Positions 1 to 4,893 of a stretch of DNA of 5,796 bases are shown piece after piece. Position numbers and translations under genes: made by a program. How positions within the stretch are numbered: position 1 is the first letter of the stretch; every line of letters starts with the position of its first letter. The notes under the pieces are model-generated. The model did not search any database. It was not told where the DNA came from and worked only from the letters and a program-made list of their open reading frames with translations. Location of the stretch: assembly GCA_025965815.1 (NCBI GenBank), contig JAOPWF010000763.1, positions 1 through 5,796 of the forward strand, given 5' to 3'. The DNA comes from Mycobacterium sp. Lineage in GTDB: Bacteria > Actinomycetota > Actinomycetes > Mycobacteriales > Mycobacteriaceae.

Positions 1-1
1 A

Positions 2-178
2 CGAATCGAGGAACTGCTAGCGACCAATCGAGAAGTTCTCACCGCCAACGCCGAACTCGCCGAGGACAACCACAAGCTCCAAGACCAACTCGCCGAGGCG
101 CAAGACGATCTCATCGCCGTCCGAGCCAGCCTGCGGCAGATGATCCGCGACACCACCGACCAGATGGAACCAACATGA
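2..178 (+). CDS. C-terminal end of a coiled-coil protein (partial)
   Basis: This frame is open from the left edge to a TGA at 176-178, giving the last 58 residues of a gene that starts outside the window. The piece is rich in Glu, Gln, Leu, Ala and Asp with hydrophobic residues at roughly heptad spacing (for example ELLATNREVLTANAELAEDN), as expected of a coiled coil. It has no cysteines and no membrane segment. The stop overlaps the next ATG as ATGA (175-178), so the two genes are probably translationally coupled and co-transcribed. The function cannot be told from the tail alone; the end of a DNA-binding or partition-type protein would fit, but so would others. The reading frame is secure; the role is unknown. 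Confidence 0.75.
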   Translation, partial: RIEELLATNREVLTANAELAEDNHKLQDQLAEAQDDLIAVRASLRQMIRDTTDQMEPT

Positions 179-471
179 ACACACATCTCCACCCGCTACG
201 TGCCAAACGTCCCTCACTCGGCACAAACAGCGTCGCTAACCGTTACTTCGCAGGCCAGCGGCCATATTGCGTCGTGACAAAGGCTGGCGACAGCCAGATA
301 AATCGGCAGGGCATCGATTACGACGTCGTTGACATCACGGCCGATTCCGAGGCACGCGATTACGTCATGGCACTGGGGTATCTGCACCTACCGGTGGTGG
401 TGGCCGGCAGCGATCACTGGGCGGGATTTCGCCCGGATCGGATTGCTGGGCTCGCCAATCAGGCGGCTTAG
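175..471 (+). CDS. nrdH: NrdH-like redoxin, CxxC motif lost
   Basis: A 98-aa product. Residues 45-90 match the C-terminal half of actinobacterial NrdH very closely: a QGIDYDVVDI strand, DSEARDYVMALGYL, then PVVVAG and DHW-GFRPDRI, which is the NrdH signature. NrdH normally carries electrons to class Ib ribonucleotide reductase through a CxxC just after the first strand (V-Y-T-K-P-x-C-x-x-C). Here VTK (34-36) is followed by only eight residues, AGDSQINR, before QGI, about seven fewer than usual, and both catalytic cysteines are missing. The only Cys is residue 32, before the expected site. Residues 1-31 are an extension not typical of the family. The start overlaps the upstream stop (ATGA), with GGA at 166-168 as a weak ribosome binding site. 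The symbol reflects descent, not function: it is either a decaying gene or a redox-dead version retained for binding. Confidence 0.75.
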   Translation: MNTHLHPLRAKRPSLGTNSVANRYFAGQRPYCVVTKAGDSQINRQGIDYDVVDITADSEARDYVMALGYLHLPVVVAGSDHWAGFRPDRIAGLANQAA

Positions 472-475
472 GGAC

Positions 476-1489
476 ATGAGCGCCCACATAAGCGTCACCG
501 CCCCCGGCCGCGCGTTCGAACTCGCGTTGGAAGCGTTCGAATCCGCTGGAGCGCCAACCCGGACGCGGGGCGAGGACGCGTTCATGGCATCCTGCCCGCT
601 GCACGACGACACCACGCCCTCGTTGTCCATCACCTGGAAATCGGTGCGGCGCAACGGGTCCGGTGGCGTCGTCCTGCTGCACTGCTTCAGTTGCAACGCC
701 TCGGCGCAGTCCATCGCCGCAGCCGTTGGGCTGCGGCTCTCAGACTTGTTCGATGAGCCACTGTCGGCCACGGCCCCCAACCCGACGCGAGGCACCGCTC
801 GTCGTCGAGCACCCCTGGCCACACATGCGCGCTCGACAGTCCCGGCGCAGCATCACGGATGGCGTCGGGTACGGGTGTACACGTACACCACGGCCGACGG
901 TCGGCCAGTACAACAAGTGATCCGCGAAGAATGCACCTGTAACGGCGCCGCCCACAAGCGTTTTCTCCAGCGGTACCGCATGGGGCGGGAATGGGTGTGG
1001 CGAAAGCCGCAGGGATTTCAGCCTGTGCTTTACCGCGCCGCAGCGTTGGTGGCGGCCGGCACCGATCAGTGGGTGTGGCTCACCGAAGGTGAGAAAGACG
1101 CCGAAACCGCAACCCGGCTCGGCCTTTTGGCGACGACGAACGCCCAAGGAGCCAAGAGCTTCCCGGCGGAACTGGCCGCCGCGCTGCACGGGCGGAACGT
1201 GGCCATCGTCGTCGACCGTGACACGGCCGGATATCAACGTGCCGCGAGTCTGCATGAACAATTGCAGCCGCACGCCGCGCAGACCGTGATTCTGCTGCCC
1301 GCGGTCACAGTCGCCAAGGCCGATCTGACCGACCACGTGCAGGCCGGGCATTGGGACGGCAGCCAGCCGTTCGGCGGATTCATCGAAATCACTCCCGAAC
1401 GGCTCGCGGATCTGCACGACTCTCAGACCGGCCAAGCGGTCACTGCGAACCAGCGGTCAAGGACCAGCCATGTTTCAACTGGCTATTAA
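476..1489 (+). CDS. DNA primase-like protein with CHC2-type zinc finger and TOPRIM domain
   Basis: A 337-aa product from ATG 476, chosen because it follows the redoxin stop by 4 nt; the frame is open further upstream but would overlap the redoxin, and the local ribosome binding site is weak. Residues 39-73 form a CHC2-like zinc-binding region: C40-P-L-H43 with DDTTPSL after it, then HCFSC with C70 and C73. Residues about 199-285 look like a TOPRIM domain: VWLTEGEKDAE with the catalytic-type E204-G205, then VAIVVDRDTAG with D247 and D249, the DxD metal site. In primases this pair of domains recognises template and makes RNA primers. The protein is shorter than chromosomal DnaG, lacks an obvious DnaB-interacting domain, and resembles phage and plasmid primases. 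It probably serves replication or strand conversion of the mobile element. Residues 100-130 are a basic, low-complexity linker. Confidence 0.85.
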   Translation: MSAHISVTAPGRAFELALEAFESAGAPTRTRGEDAFMASCPLHDDTTPSLSITWKSVRRNGSGGVVLLHCFSCNASAQSIAAAVGLRLSDLFDEPLSATAPNPTRGTARRRAPLATHARSTVPAQHHGWRRVRVYTYTTADGRPVQQVIREECTCNGAAHKRFLQRYRMGREWVWRKPQGFQPVLYRAAALVAAGTDQWVWLTEGEKDAETATRLGLLATTNAQGAKSFPAELAAALHGRNVAIVVDRDTAGYQRAASLHEQLQPHAAQTVILLPAVTVAKADLTDHVQAGHWDGSQPFGGFIEITPERLADLHDSQTGQAVTANQRSRTSHVSTGY

Positions 1490-1883
1490 CCACGGCGCGT
1501 CGGTGAGTGTCACCACCCATCCGAGCCGGGAAGTCGCCTTCACCGAACTCCTCGCCTACCTCGACGGCGCCGACTACCAATACCGCATCACCCAGGCCGC
1601 CTGGACTCACAGCAGCTACGAACTGTTTAGCGGCCCCGAGTCGCAGGTTCCTGACGAACTGGTCCGCAGCTGCGCGGGCACCGCCGTCATCGAGGAGATC
1701 TGCGGTTGCGGAGATGCCGAAGACCAGCACGAACAGGCAGGCTGCGCCGCCATGCACATCGTCGAGGGCCGCCTCGTCACCTGCGGATGCCCCGGCTACC
1801 AGCCAGTTACGGGTGACCCGACGTTGTTCGACGTCGCGCACCCGACCCAGCGCATCCAGCATCACGGTCAGATCGCGAATTGA
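1470..1883 (+). CDS. Cys-rich hypothetical protein, possible zinc binder
   Basis: A 137-aa product whose ATG lies inside the last 20 nt of the primase gene, with AAGGA (1459-1463) 6 nt upstream, so start and coupling are well supported. I do not recognise the family. The N-terminal half (to about residue 65) is a plain acidic and aromatic segment with no cysteine. The second half carries six cysteines (68, 78, 80, 92, 105, 107) and His87 and His96, arranged as CGCGD, then H-x4-C-x3-H, then CGCPGY. The paired C-x-C motifs could hold a structural metal ion; this is inference. No signal peptide or membrane segment is visible. Placement directly after the primase suggests an accessory replication or establishment role, not shown by sequence. 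Confidence 0.75.
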   Translation: MFQLAINHGASVSVTTHPSREVAFTELLAYLDGADYQYRITQAAWTHSSYELFSGPESQVPDELVRSCAGTAVIEEICGCGDAEDQHEQAGCAAMHIVEGRLVTCGCPGYQPVTGDPTLFDVAHPTQRIQHHGQIAN

Positions 1884-1951
1884 GAGCCGACCTGGCCGAC
1901 GCTTGGCGGCAAGCAGAAACCGCCGCCAAGCACCCCAAGGAGCCGACATGA
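1880..1951 (+). CDS. possible 23-codon linking ORF
   Basis: A TTG at 1880-1882 overlaps the upstream TGA (TTGA), and this short frame ends with a TGA at 1949-1951 overlapping the next ATG (ATGA). The predicted peptide contains DLADAWRQAETAAKHPKEPT, which has a normal protein-like composition. It could be a re-initiation link between the 137-aa and 61-aa genes. It could instead be the former C-terminus of the 137-aa protein after a frameshift, because the same frame stays open upstream to a TGA at 1814-1816. There is no clear Shine-Dalgarno before the TTG, so confidence is low. Confidence 0.25.
   Translation: MRADLADAWRQAETAAKHPKEPT
1937..1942 (+). promoter_or_regulatory. strong ribosome binding site AAGGAG
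   Basis: AAGGAG ends 5 nt before the ATG at 1948. It is the best Shine-Dalgarno in the window and is what makes the following 61-aa gene credible and fixes its start. Confidence 0.7.
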
Positions 1952-2133
1952 CCAGCCCGAACCACATTGACGCCGACTGCGCCATCGCGAGCCTGGCCGC
2001 GCGGACCCTGCCCGGTGCGACCCTGCGGCACGGCTGCACCGCGTCGCGAGCCCGAGCGCGGATCGAGGCCCTCCAAGCAGCCGCGTTTCTGCGTGCCGAA
2101 CGGCGCGCACGTGGCGCCGCCGACCGCGGCTGA
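1948..2133 (+). CDS. small hypothetical protein (61 aa)
   Basis: A 61-aa product starting 5 nt after AAGGAG, with strongly G/C-ending codons throughout. It is Ala- and Arg-rich; residues 32-58 (about SRARARIEALQAAAFLRAERRARG) form a likely basic amphipathic helix that could contact nucleic acid or a partner protein. There are two cysteines (11 and 30) and no membrane segment. It is the last gene of the primase string, and the non-coding repeat region begins after it. A longer overlapping frame is open upstream from 1507, but it runs over the 137-aa gene in another frame and is disregarded. I do not recognise a family. Existence is likely because of the ribosome binding site and codon use; the role is unknown. 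Confidence 0.6.
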   Translation: MTSPNHIDADCAIASLAARTLPGATLRHGCTASRARARIEALQAAAFLRAERRARGAADRG

Positions 2134-2183
2134 AGCCCCGGCACGAGCCCGCACCACCCACCAACACCGGGCTGGCGCCGCCG

Positions 2184-2197
2184 CGCCGCCGGCGGCG
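2184..2197. repeat. GC-rich perfect palindrome
   Basis: CGCCGCC followed directly by GGCGGCG, 51 nt after the 61-aa gene. It could be part of a terminator-like structure, but no T-tract follows, so the role is open. Confidence 0.35.
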
Positions 2198-2286
2198 AGT
2201 CTTGCAAAGGATCTTGCATCGCGGCCTGCTGTCGCCCGGTCGCCACGCAGCAGGCGGCACCCTATCGCTGCGCGATCTCGGCCCGC

Positions 2287-2305
2287 CCCAACGCCTCCGG
2301 TTGGG
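2287..2305 (+). terminator. hairpin, possible weak terminator
   Basis: CCCAAC pairs with GTTGGG around a 7-nt loop. It lies between the primase operon and the first repeated leader. There is no T-tract, so termination would be of the U-less kind proposed for actinobacteria; this is weak evidence. Confidence 0.25.
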
Positions 2306-2388
2306 TCTGACGTACGGCGGTAGGCCAGGCGCCAGGCGCGCTAGGCCCGACCACCCACCGCCCGCCTCCGGCGGCCACAACAGCGGTA

Positions 2389-2442
2389 GCCCCTCACCAT
2401 TTTTTACCGTCAGCAGGTGTCCCAGTGTGACCGGTGAGGGGC
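2389..2442. repeat. 10-bp inverted repeat around blocks b and c
   Basis: GCCCCTCACC (2389-2398) is exactly complementary to GGTGAGGGGC (2433-2442), enclosing 34 nt that include the T-run. It could form a stem in RNA or single-stranded DNA, or be a two-half operator. The arms are not preserved in the other copies, so the structure may be specific to copy 1. Confidence 0.5.
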
Positions 2443-2494
2443 CCGTCGCTGTCAACCACCCACGCCCGGTCCCGGCGTCGACGGGCCGAGTGAC

Positions 2495-2517
2495 ATTTGC
2501 GGCCCGGGGCCGCAAAT
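2495..2517. repeat. 10-bp perfect inverted repeat
   Basis: ATTTGCGGCC and GGCCGCAAAT flank a 3-nt spacer. The right arm with the following ATCCG recurs at 3782-3793 in copy 2, where the left arm is replaced by other sequence. It could be an operator or a stable hairpin in the leader. Confidence 0.55.
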
Positions 2518-2543
2518 CCGTCTCCCCCGGGACCGGACTCTTC

Positions 2544-2563
2544 GGGGTGGACAGCACCACCCC
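2544..2563 (+). promoter_or_regulatory. conserved leader hairpin (block e), copy 1
   Basis: GGGGTGG, a 6-nt loop ACAGCA, then CCACCCC: a perfect 7-bp stem ending 60 nt before ATG 2624. The same block, at nearly the same distance from a start codon, occurs at 3821-3840 and 4894-4913, which argues for a common regulatory or processing role. Confidence 0.55.
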
Positions 2564-2623
2564 ACCGGTCCATCAGCACCTGTGCCGACCGGCACCAACC
2601 CAAACAGAAAGCAGGACAACGCA

Positions 2624-2968
2624 ATGACCACCATTACTGCGGTCGTCTACCTCAACGACGGCCGCGATCACTTCCTCGGCTTCAACACCACTGCGCCAGC
2701 CCGGCTGCGCGAGGTCGCGCGGTTCGACGTCGAGCTGGTTGACGATCTGCCCGCCAACTACATCAGCGAAGCCGGTCTCGAAGTCGTCTTCGAGCAGCTC
2801 AACATCGAATCCCCCTACCACCCGTGGGCCGTCGCATACCGGCAGGCGGGCAACCGCAGCCTCTCCACCGGCGACGTCGTCGTAATCGGCGAGACCGCAT
2901 GGGCCTGCCACTCGGTCGGCTGGACACCGGTCAGCACCGGCGACCTCCACACCGCGCTCGCCGAATAA
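2624..2968 (+). CDS. hypothetical protein with a possible YodL-like segment (114 aa)
   Basis: A 114-aa product from ATG 2624, with AGGA at 2613-2616 and a 7-nt spacer. A GTG at 2582 in the same frame lies in the repeated leader and is not used. The N-terminus (ITAVVYLNDGRDHFLGFNT) looks like a beta-strand start. Around residues 70-98 the pattern AVAYRQAGNRSLSTGDVVVIGE...GW resembles the SLSxGD...GW signature of small plasmid proteins related to YodL-type domains; this is recognition by eye and tentative. There is one Cys, no signal peptide and no membrane segment. It shares the upstream leader with the zinc-ribbon-like gene, which starts 32 nt after its stop, so the two probably form an operon. 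No enzymatic motif is visible and the role is unknown. Confidence 0.8.
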   Translation: MTTITAVVYLNDGRDHFLGFNTTAPARLREVARFDVELVDDLPANYISEAGLEVVFEQLNIESPYHPWAVAYRQAGNRSLSTGDVVVIGETAWACHSVGWTPVSTGDLHTALAE

Positions 2969-2984
2969 CCCCACCCACCAACAC

Positions 2985-2996
2985 GAACGGAGAACA
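2985..2996 (+). promoter_or_regulatory. shared ribosome binding site GAACGGAGAACA
   Basis: This 12-mer lies just before ATG 3001 with GGAG 8 nt from the start. The identical 12-mer occurs at 4961-4972 before the DUF4192 gene, and a close variant (GAACGGA) at 3889-3895. It fixes the starts of these genes and shows that the translation-initiation region is shared. Confidence 0.6.
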
Positions 2997-3000
2997 CATC

Positions 3001-4284
3001 ATGGGTTACTGCTACGACCACCGAAACCGCCTGTGCTGCGACGCCTGCGGCAACGCGGGCGGCGTCCGCAAACGGATCTGCACCGCCACCGTGCTCACCG
3101 ACAGCCTGCGCGGGCCGCGCTCCACGCTGCGCTACTGCTCCCCGCCAGCCCTCTGCCCGACCTGCTACCGCAAGCGCGGCAGCGCGGCAGGGATCCACGC
3201 CGACTGCGCTCAGTACGCAGCCAACGCCCAGCAGGAGTACGACGCCATCGAAGCCGCCCTCGATGCCGGGGAATCCCTCTCGATCAGCGCCTGGGGCTCC
3301 TGGCACCCGCAGGTCCGCGACGGCATGGTCGGGCTCTGCTTCGCCTCCCGCAACGGCAACACCTACGCTCTGGTCCCCGAGCACGAGTACCGCAACGGAC
3401 AGGCGGCGCTGTCGACCGTGCACGCCACACCGTGGACGCGGCCCGAACGCCATCCACGCACCACTAACGGCACCTCTCATCCCGGGGTCCGGCCAGGCTC
3501 TCCGTTGGGGGTCGGCCGGACCCCCCTTTTTGGCCTCGGGCCCCCAGCGTGCCGACCCCAGCACGACCTGCCGGTGGCCGTAATCCGTAGCCCCTCACCA
3601 TTTTTGCCGTTAGCGGGGTGCAAGTCTGACCGATCGGGGCCCGACCCTGTCCACCCACGGTTGGCGGGCTCGCCCGTCTGCGCTTCCCTCGCTGGCGCTC
3701 ACTGCGCTGCGCCGTGCGGCTCCGACGGCATTGGCGGCTCTACCGGAGCTCGCCCAGGGCGCTGGCGCGCCCGGCTCGCCGGGCCGCAAATCCGCCTCCA
3801 GCTTCACCGCCGCCCTCTACGGGGTGGACAGGCCCACCCAACCGGTCCCCGCACCCCCAGCGCTAACCGGCGCACCAATCACCACACAGAACGGACGAAC
3901 ATCATGACGAACATCGCACTCGCCGCCGACCCGTGGGCCACCATCGACCACGACCCGACCAGCTACCCACAGCCACCCATCGTTCACGGTGCCGCACTGG
4001 GCACCAGCCACGCCCTGGCCATGGCCCGCGCCGACATCCACAGCGCCGTCAACGCCGACGACGACCACCGCCGACTTCAATACGCCCTGTCCGCCCGCGA
4101 CAACGCCGGGGAGGTCCTCACCGATCCCAATGCCACACCCGCAGAACACGAATACGCTGGCTACTACTTCGCCGACGCCGAAGCGATCATCGCCCAGGAC
4201 GGCGACCACTTGCCCTTCCTCGAGCCCAACAGAGTCAACCTCGCCCAAATCCGGCGGCGCATCCACAACGCAGGCCTGGATTGA
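3001..4284 (+). CDS. Cys-rich zinc-ribbon-like protein; frame lacks its own stop and runs into the next gene
   Basis: From ATG 3001, with GGAG 8 nt upstream, the protein-like part is residues 1 to about 150. It has a dense cysteine set (4, 12, 13, 16, 27, 46, 52, 55, 69) with His7, arranged as CYDH, CCDACG, KRIC, YCSPPALCPTC, which suggests one or two zinc ribbons. A cysteine-poor domain follows with SAWGSWH and GLCFASRNGNTYALVPEHEY. There is no in-frame stop: the 427-codon frame continues through an intrinsic terminator (3484-3531) and the second leader and joins the 126-aa gene in phase. GC at third positions is not raised in 3470-3900, so that part is unlikely to be genuine coding. A TAA one frame off at 3465-3467 suggests the ancestral gene ended near there and a frameshift or stop loss occurred. 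The listed end is the open frame, not a claim of a true fusion. Function is unknown. Confidence 0.55.
   Translation: MGYCYDHRNRLCCDACGNAGGVRKRICTATVLTDSLRGPRSTLRYCSPPALCPTCYRKRGSAAGIHADCAQYAANAQQEYDAIEAALDAGESLSISAWGSWHPQVRDGMVGLCFASRNGNTYALVPEHEYRNGQAALSTVHATPWTRPERHPRTTNGTSHPGVRPGSPLGVGRTPLFGLGPPACRPQHDLPVAVIRSPSPFLPLAGCKSDRSGPDPVHPRLAGSPVCASLAGAHCAAPCGSDGIGGSTGARPGRWRARLAGPQIRLQLHRRPLRGGQAHPTGPRTPSANRRTNHHTERTNIMTNIALAADPWATIDHDPTSYPQPPIVHGAALGTSHALAMARADIHSAVNADDDHRRLQYALSARDNAGEVLTDPNATPAEHEYAGYYFADAEAIIAQDGDHLPFLEPNRVNLAQIRRRIHNAGLD
3484..3531 (+). terminator. intrinsic terminator after the zinc-ribbon-like gene
   Basis: GGGGGTC (3507-3513), a 5-nt loop and GACCCCC (3519-3525) are followed by CTTTTT (3526-3531), a classic rho-independent terminator. 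A second, longer pairing competes with it: GGGGTCCGGCC (3484-3494) with GGCCGGACCCC (3514-3524), an 11-bp perfect stem with a 19-nt loop. Both end at the T-tract. It marks the end of the transcription unit that began at the first leader. Confidence 0.75.
3532..3570. other. short spacer between terminator and second leader
   Basis: Unassigned sequence starting GGCCTCGGGCCC; nothing specific is seen in it. Confidence 0.4.
3769..3784. repeat. GC-rich hairpin in leader copy 2
   Basis: GCCCGGC, TC, GCCGGGC: 7-bp complementary arms directly before the conserved block d, where copy 1 has its own inverted repeat. The position, but not the sequence, of a hairpin is shared. Confidence 0.4.
3821..3840 (+). 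promoter_or_regulatory. conserved leader hairpin (block e), copy 2
   Basis: GGGGTGGACAGGCCCACCCA: the inner six pairs of the stem are kept and the outermost is lost. It ends 63 nt before ATG 3904. Confidence 0.5.
3904..4284 (+). CDS. hypothetical protein (126 aa)
   Basis: A 126-aa product from ATG 3904, with GGA at 3893-3895 in the shared GAACGGA context, 8 nt upstream. The codons are strongly C/G-ending from the ATG onward, in contrast to the upstream part of the same open frame, which supports a start here. The protein is acidic and Ala-rich. Residues about 30-100 (SHALAMARADIHSAVNADDD, LQYALSARDNAGEVL, HEYAGYYFADAEAIIAQDG) look mainly helical. There are no cysteines, membrane segments or catalytic motif that I can see. 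It has its own repeated leader and a hairpin just after its stop, so it is probably a single-gene unit. I do not recognise a family. Confidence 0.7.
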   Translation: MTNIALAADPWATIDHDPTSYPQPPIVHGAALGTSHALAMARADIHSAVNADDDHRRLQYALSARDNAGEVLTDPNATPAEHEYAGYYFADAEAIIAQDGDHLPFLEPNRVNLAQIRRRIHNAGLD

Positions 4285-4294
4285 CCGTCGGGAT

Positions 4295-4331
4295 GCCGGC
4301 CGGTTCTGCATTCTCTGCGGGCCCGGCCGGC
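4295..4331 (+). terminator. strong hairpin after the 126-aa gene
   Basis: GCCGGCCGG (4295-4303) and CCGGCCGGC (4323-4331) form a 9-bp perfect stem with a 19-nt loop, starting 10 nt after the stop codon. There is no T-tract, so it may be a U-less terminator or an mRNA-stabilising hairpin. Confidence 0.45.
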
Positions 4332-4361
4332 TCCATGGTCGTGCGGTAAGTCAGTGGTGGC

Positions 4362-4436
4362 GGCGCGCTAGGCGCGACCACCCATCGCCCGCCTCCGGCG
4401 GCCACGTCCGCGGCCACTCACCCTTTAAGCCGTCAG
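4362..4436 (+). repeat. repeated leader module, copy 3 (partial, no gene)
   Basis: Contains block a almost intact (GGCGCGCTAGGCGCGACC, then CGCCCGCCTCCGGCGGCCAC with one base change from copies 1 and 4) and block b (CCACTCACCCTTTAAGCCGTCAG, closest to copy 4). Blocks d-f and a gene are missing downstream. GGTGG at 4356-4360 and CCACC at 4378-4382 with CGCGC and GCGCG inside give it a hairpin at its left end. It is probably a remnant of a lost cassette. Confidence 0.6.
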
Positions 4437-4823
4437 AACAGGGTCGGGTCACCGGGGGCCGGAACCCGCACATCCACCCGCACCGGTGATCGCAACGCGG
4501 CCTGGTCGCCGTCCACCAACCACCGCAAACACGCCACGGACAACGGACCGCCCCGCGCTGTCAACAACTGCAGTAACGCATTCTCCACCGCACCAGACTA
4601 ACTCGCCGTCACCGTCACCAAGGTGCCGTGCGACCCGTCCCGAGGGGGATGGCGCGCCAGGCGCGACCACCCACCGCCCGCCTCCGGCGGCCACAACAGC
4701 GGTAGCCACTCACCTTTAAGCCGTCAGCAGCCCCCCAAGCCTGACCGACCGGGACCCGTCGTCGTCAACCCAACGCCGCGGCCGCTTCCGCGTGTCTCCG
4801 CTGCGCTACGCCACGCGGCTCCA

Positions 4824-4874
4824 GACGATTTTCAAAGCGCACTCACTCGCTGCGCTCCCTCGCTGAGATTCGTC
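4824..4874. repeat. nested inverted repeat in leader copy 4
   Basis: GACGATTTTCA (4824-4834) and TGAGATTCGTC (4864-4874) are complementary at 9 of 11 positions. Inside, AGCGCA (4836-4841) and TGCGCT (4851-4856) pair perfectly around a 9-nt loop. It is a potential long two-part stem in RNA or single-stranded DNA. Confidence 0.45.
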
Positions 4875-4893
4875 CTCCGACGCTGCGGCTCAA

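Larger units (their letters stand above)
2134..2334. other. non-coding stretch after the primase operon
   Basis: About 200 nt with no credible gene. It holds a 14-nt perfect palindrome (2184-2197), a direct repeat of TCTTGCA at 2200-2206 and 2212-2218, and a hairpin at 2287-2305. The frames open here run on into the repeated leader and have no ribosome binding site, so they were not called. The operon's transcript probably ends here, but no U-tract terminator is visible. Confidence 0.5.
2335..2623 (+). repeat. repeated leader module, copy 1
   Basis: The first and most complete copy of the intergenic repeat family. In order it holds: block a, starting GGCGCGCTAGG and including a 44-bp stretch (2348-2391) identical to 4664-4707; block b, CTCACC followed by a T-run and CCGTCAGC; block c, TGACCGG then GGGGCCCGTC; block d, ending GGCCGCAAATCCG; block e, GGGGTGGACA...CCACCCCACCGGTCC; and block f with ACCGGCACC. 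It leads directly into the gene at 2624. No start codon with a ribosome binding site occurs inside it, so it is read as a non-coding 5' regulatory region. Confidence 0.75.
3571..3903 (+). repeat. repeated leader module, copy 2
   Basis: A diverged copy of the leader family. Block a is nearly gone (only CCGGTGGCC remains). Blocks b (TAGCCCCTCACCATTTTT, then CCGTTAGC) and c (TGACCGATCGGGGCCCG) are clear. About 125 nt of GC-rich sequence, including CGCTTCC and GCGGCTCCGACG, replaces the left arm seen in copy 1. Then come block d (GGGCCGCAAATCCG), block e (3821-3840) and block f (AACCGGCGCACCAATCACC). It ends at ATG 3904. This module lies within the readthrough frame of the preceding gene but does not look coding. 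Confidence 0.7.
4285..4650. other. non-coding stretch with terminator-like hairpin and orphan leader fragment
   Basis: This holds a strong hairpin (4295-4331), a fragment of the repeated leader (4362-4436), and about 210 nt of unassigned sequence (4437-4650) with no ribosome binding site or convincing gene. Short frames are open here but have no start context and overlap the repeats. Confidence 0.5.

Noticed and set aside
1507..2133. 208-codon plus-strand frame ending with the 61-aa gene
   Set aside because: Its first two thirds overlap the 137-aa gene in another frame and read as Pro/Arg/Ser-rich junk; the ribosome binding site at 1937-1942 places the true start at 1948.
740..2246. Long open frames on the minus strand opposite the primase and the 137-aa gene (740-1435 and 1440-2246)
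   Set aside because: They mirror well-supported plus-strand genes, as is common in GC-rich DNA, and have no ribosome binding site or recognisable domain.
2202..2627. Plus-strand frame across the first leader
   Set aside because: It has no ribosome binding site, runs through repeat blocks found between genes elsewhere, and has unbiased codons.
3033..3467. Alternative frame over the zinc-ribbon-like gene ending at the TAA at 3467
   Set aside because: It reads as Arg-rich junk from the start; only its stop codon is of interest as the possible former end of the gene after a frameshift.
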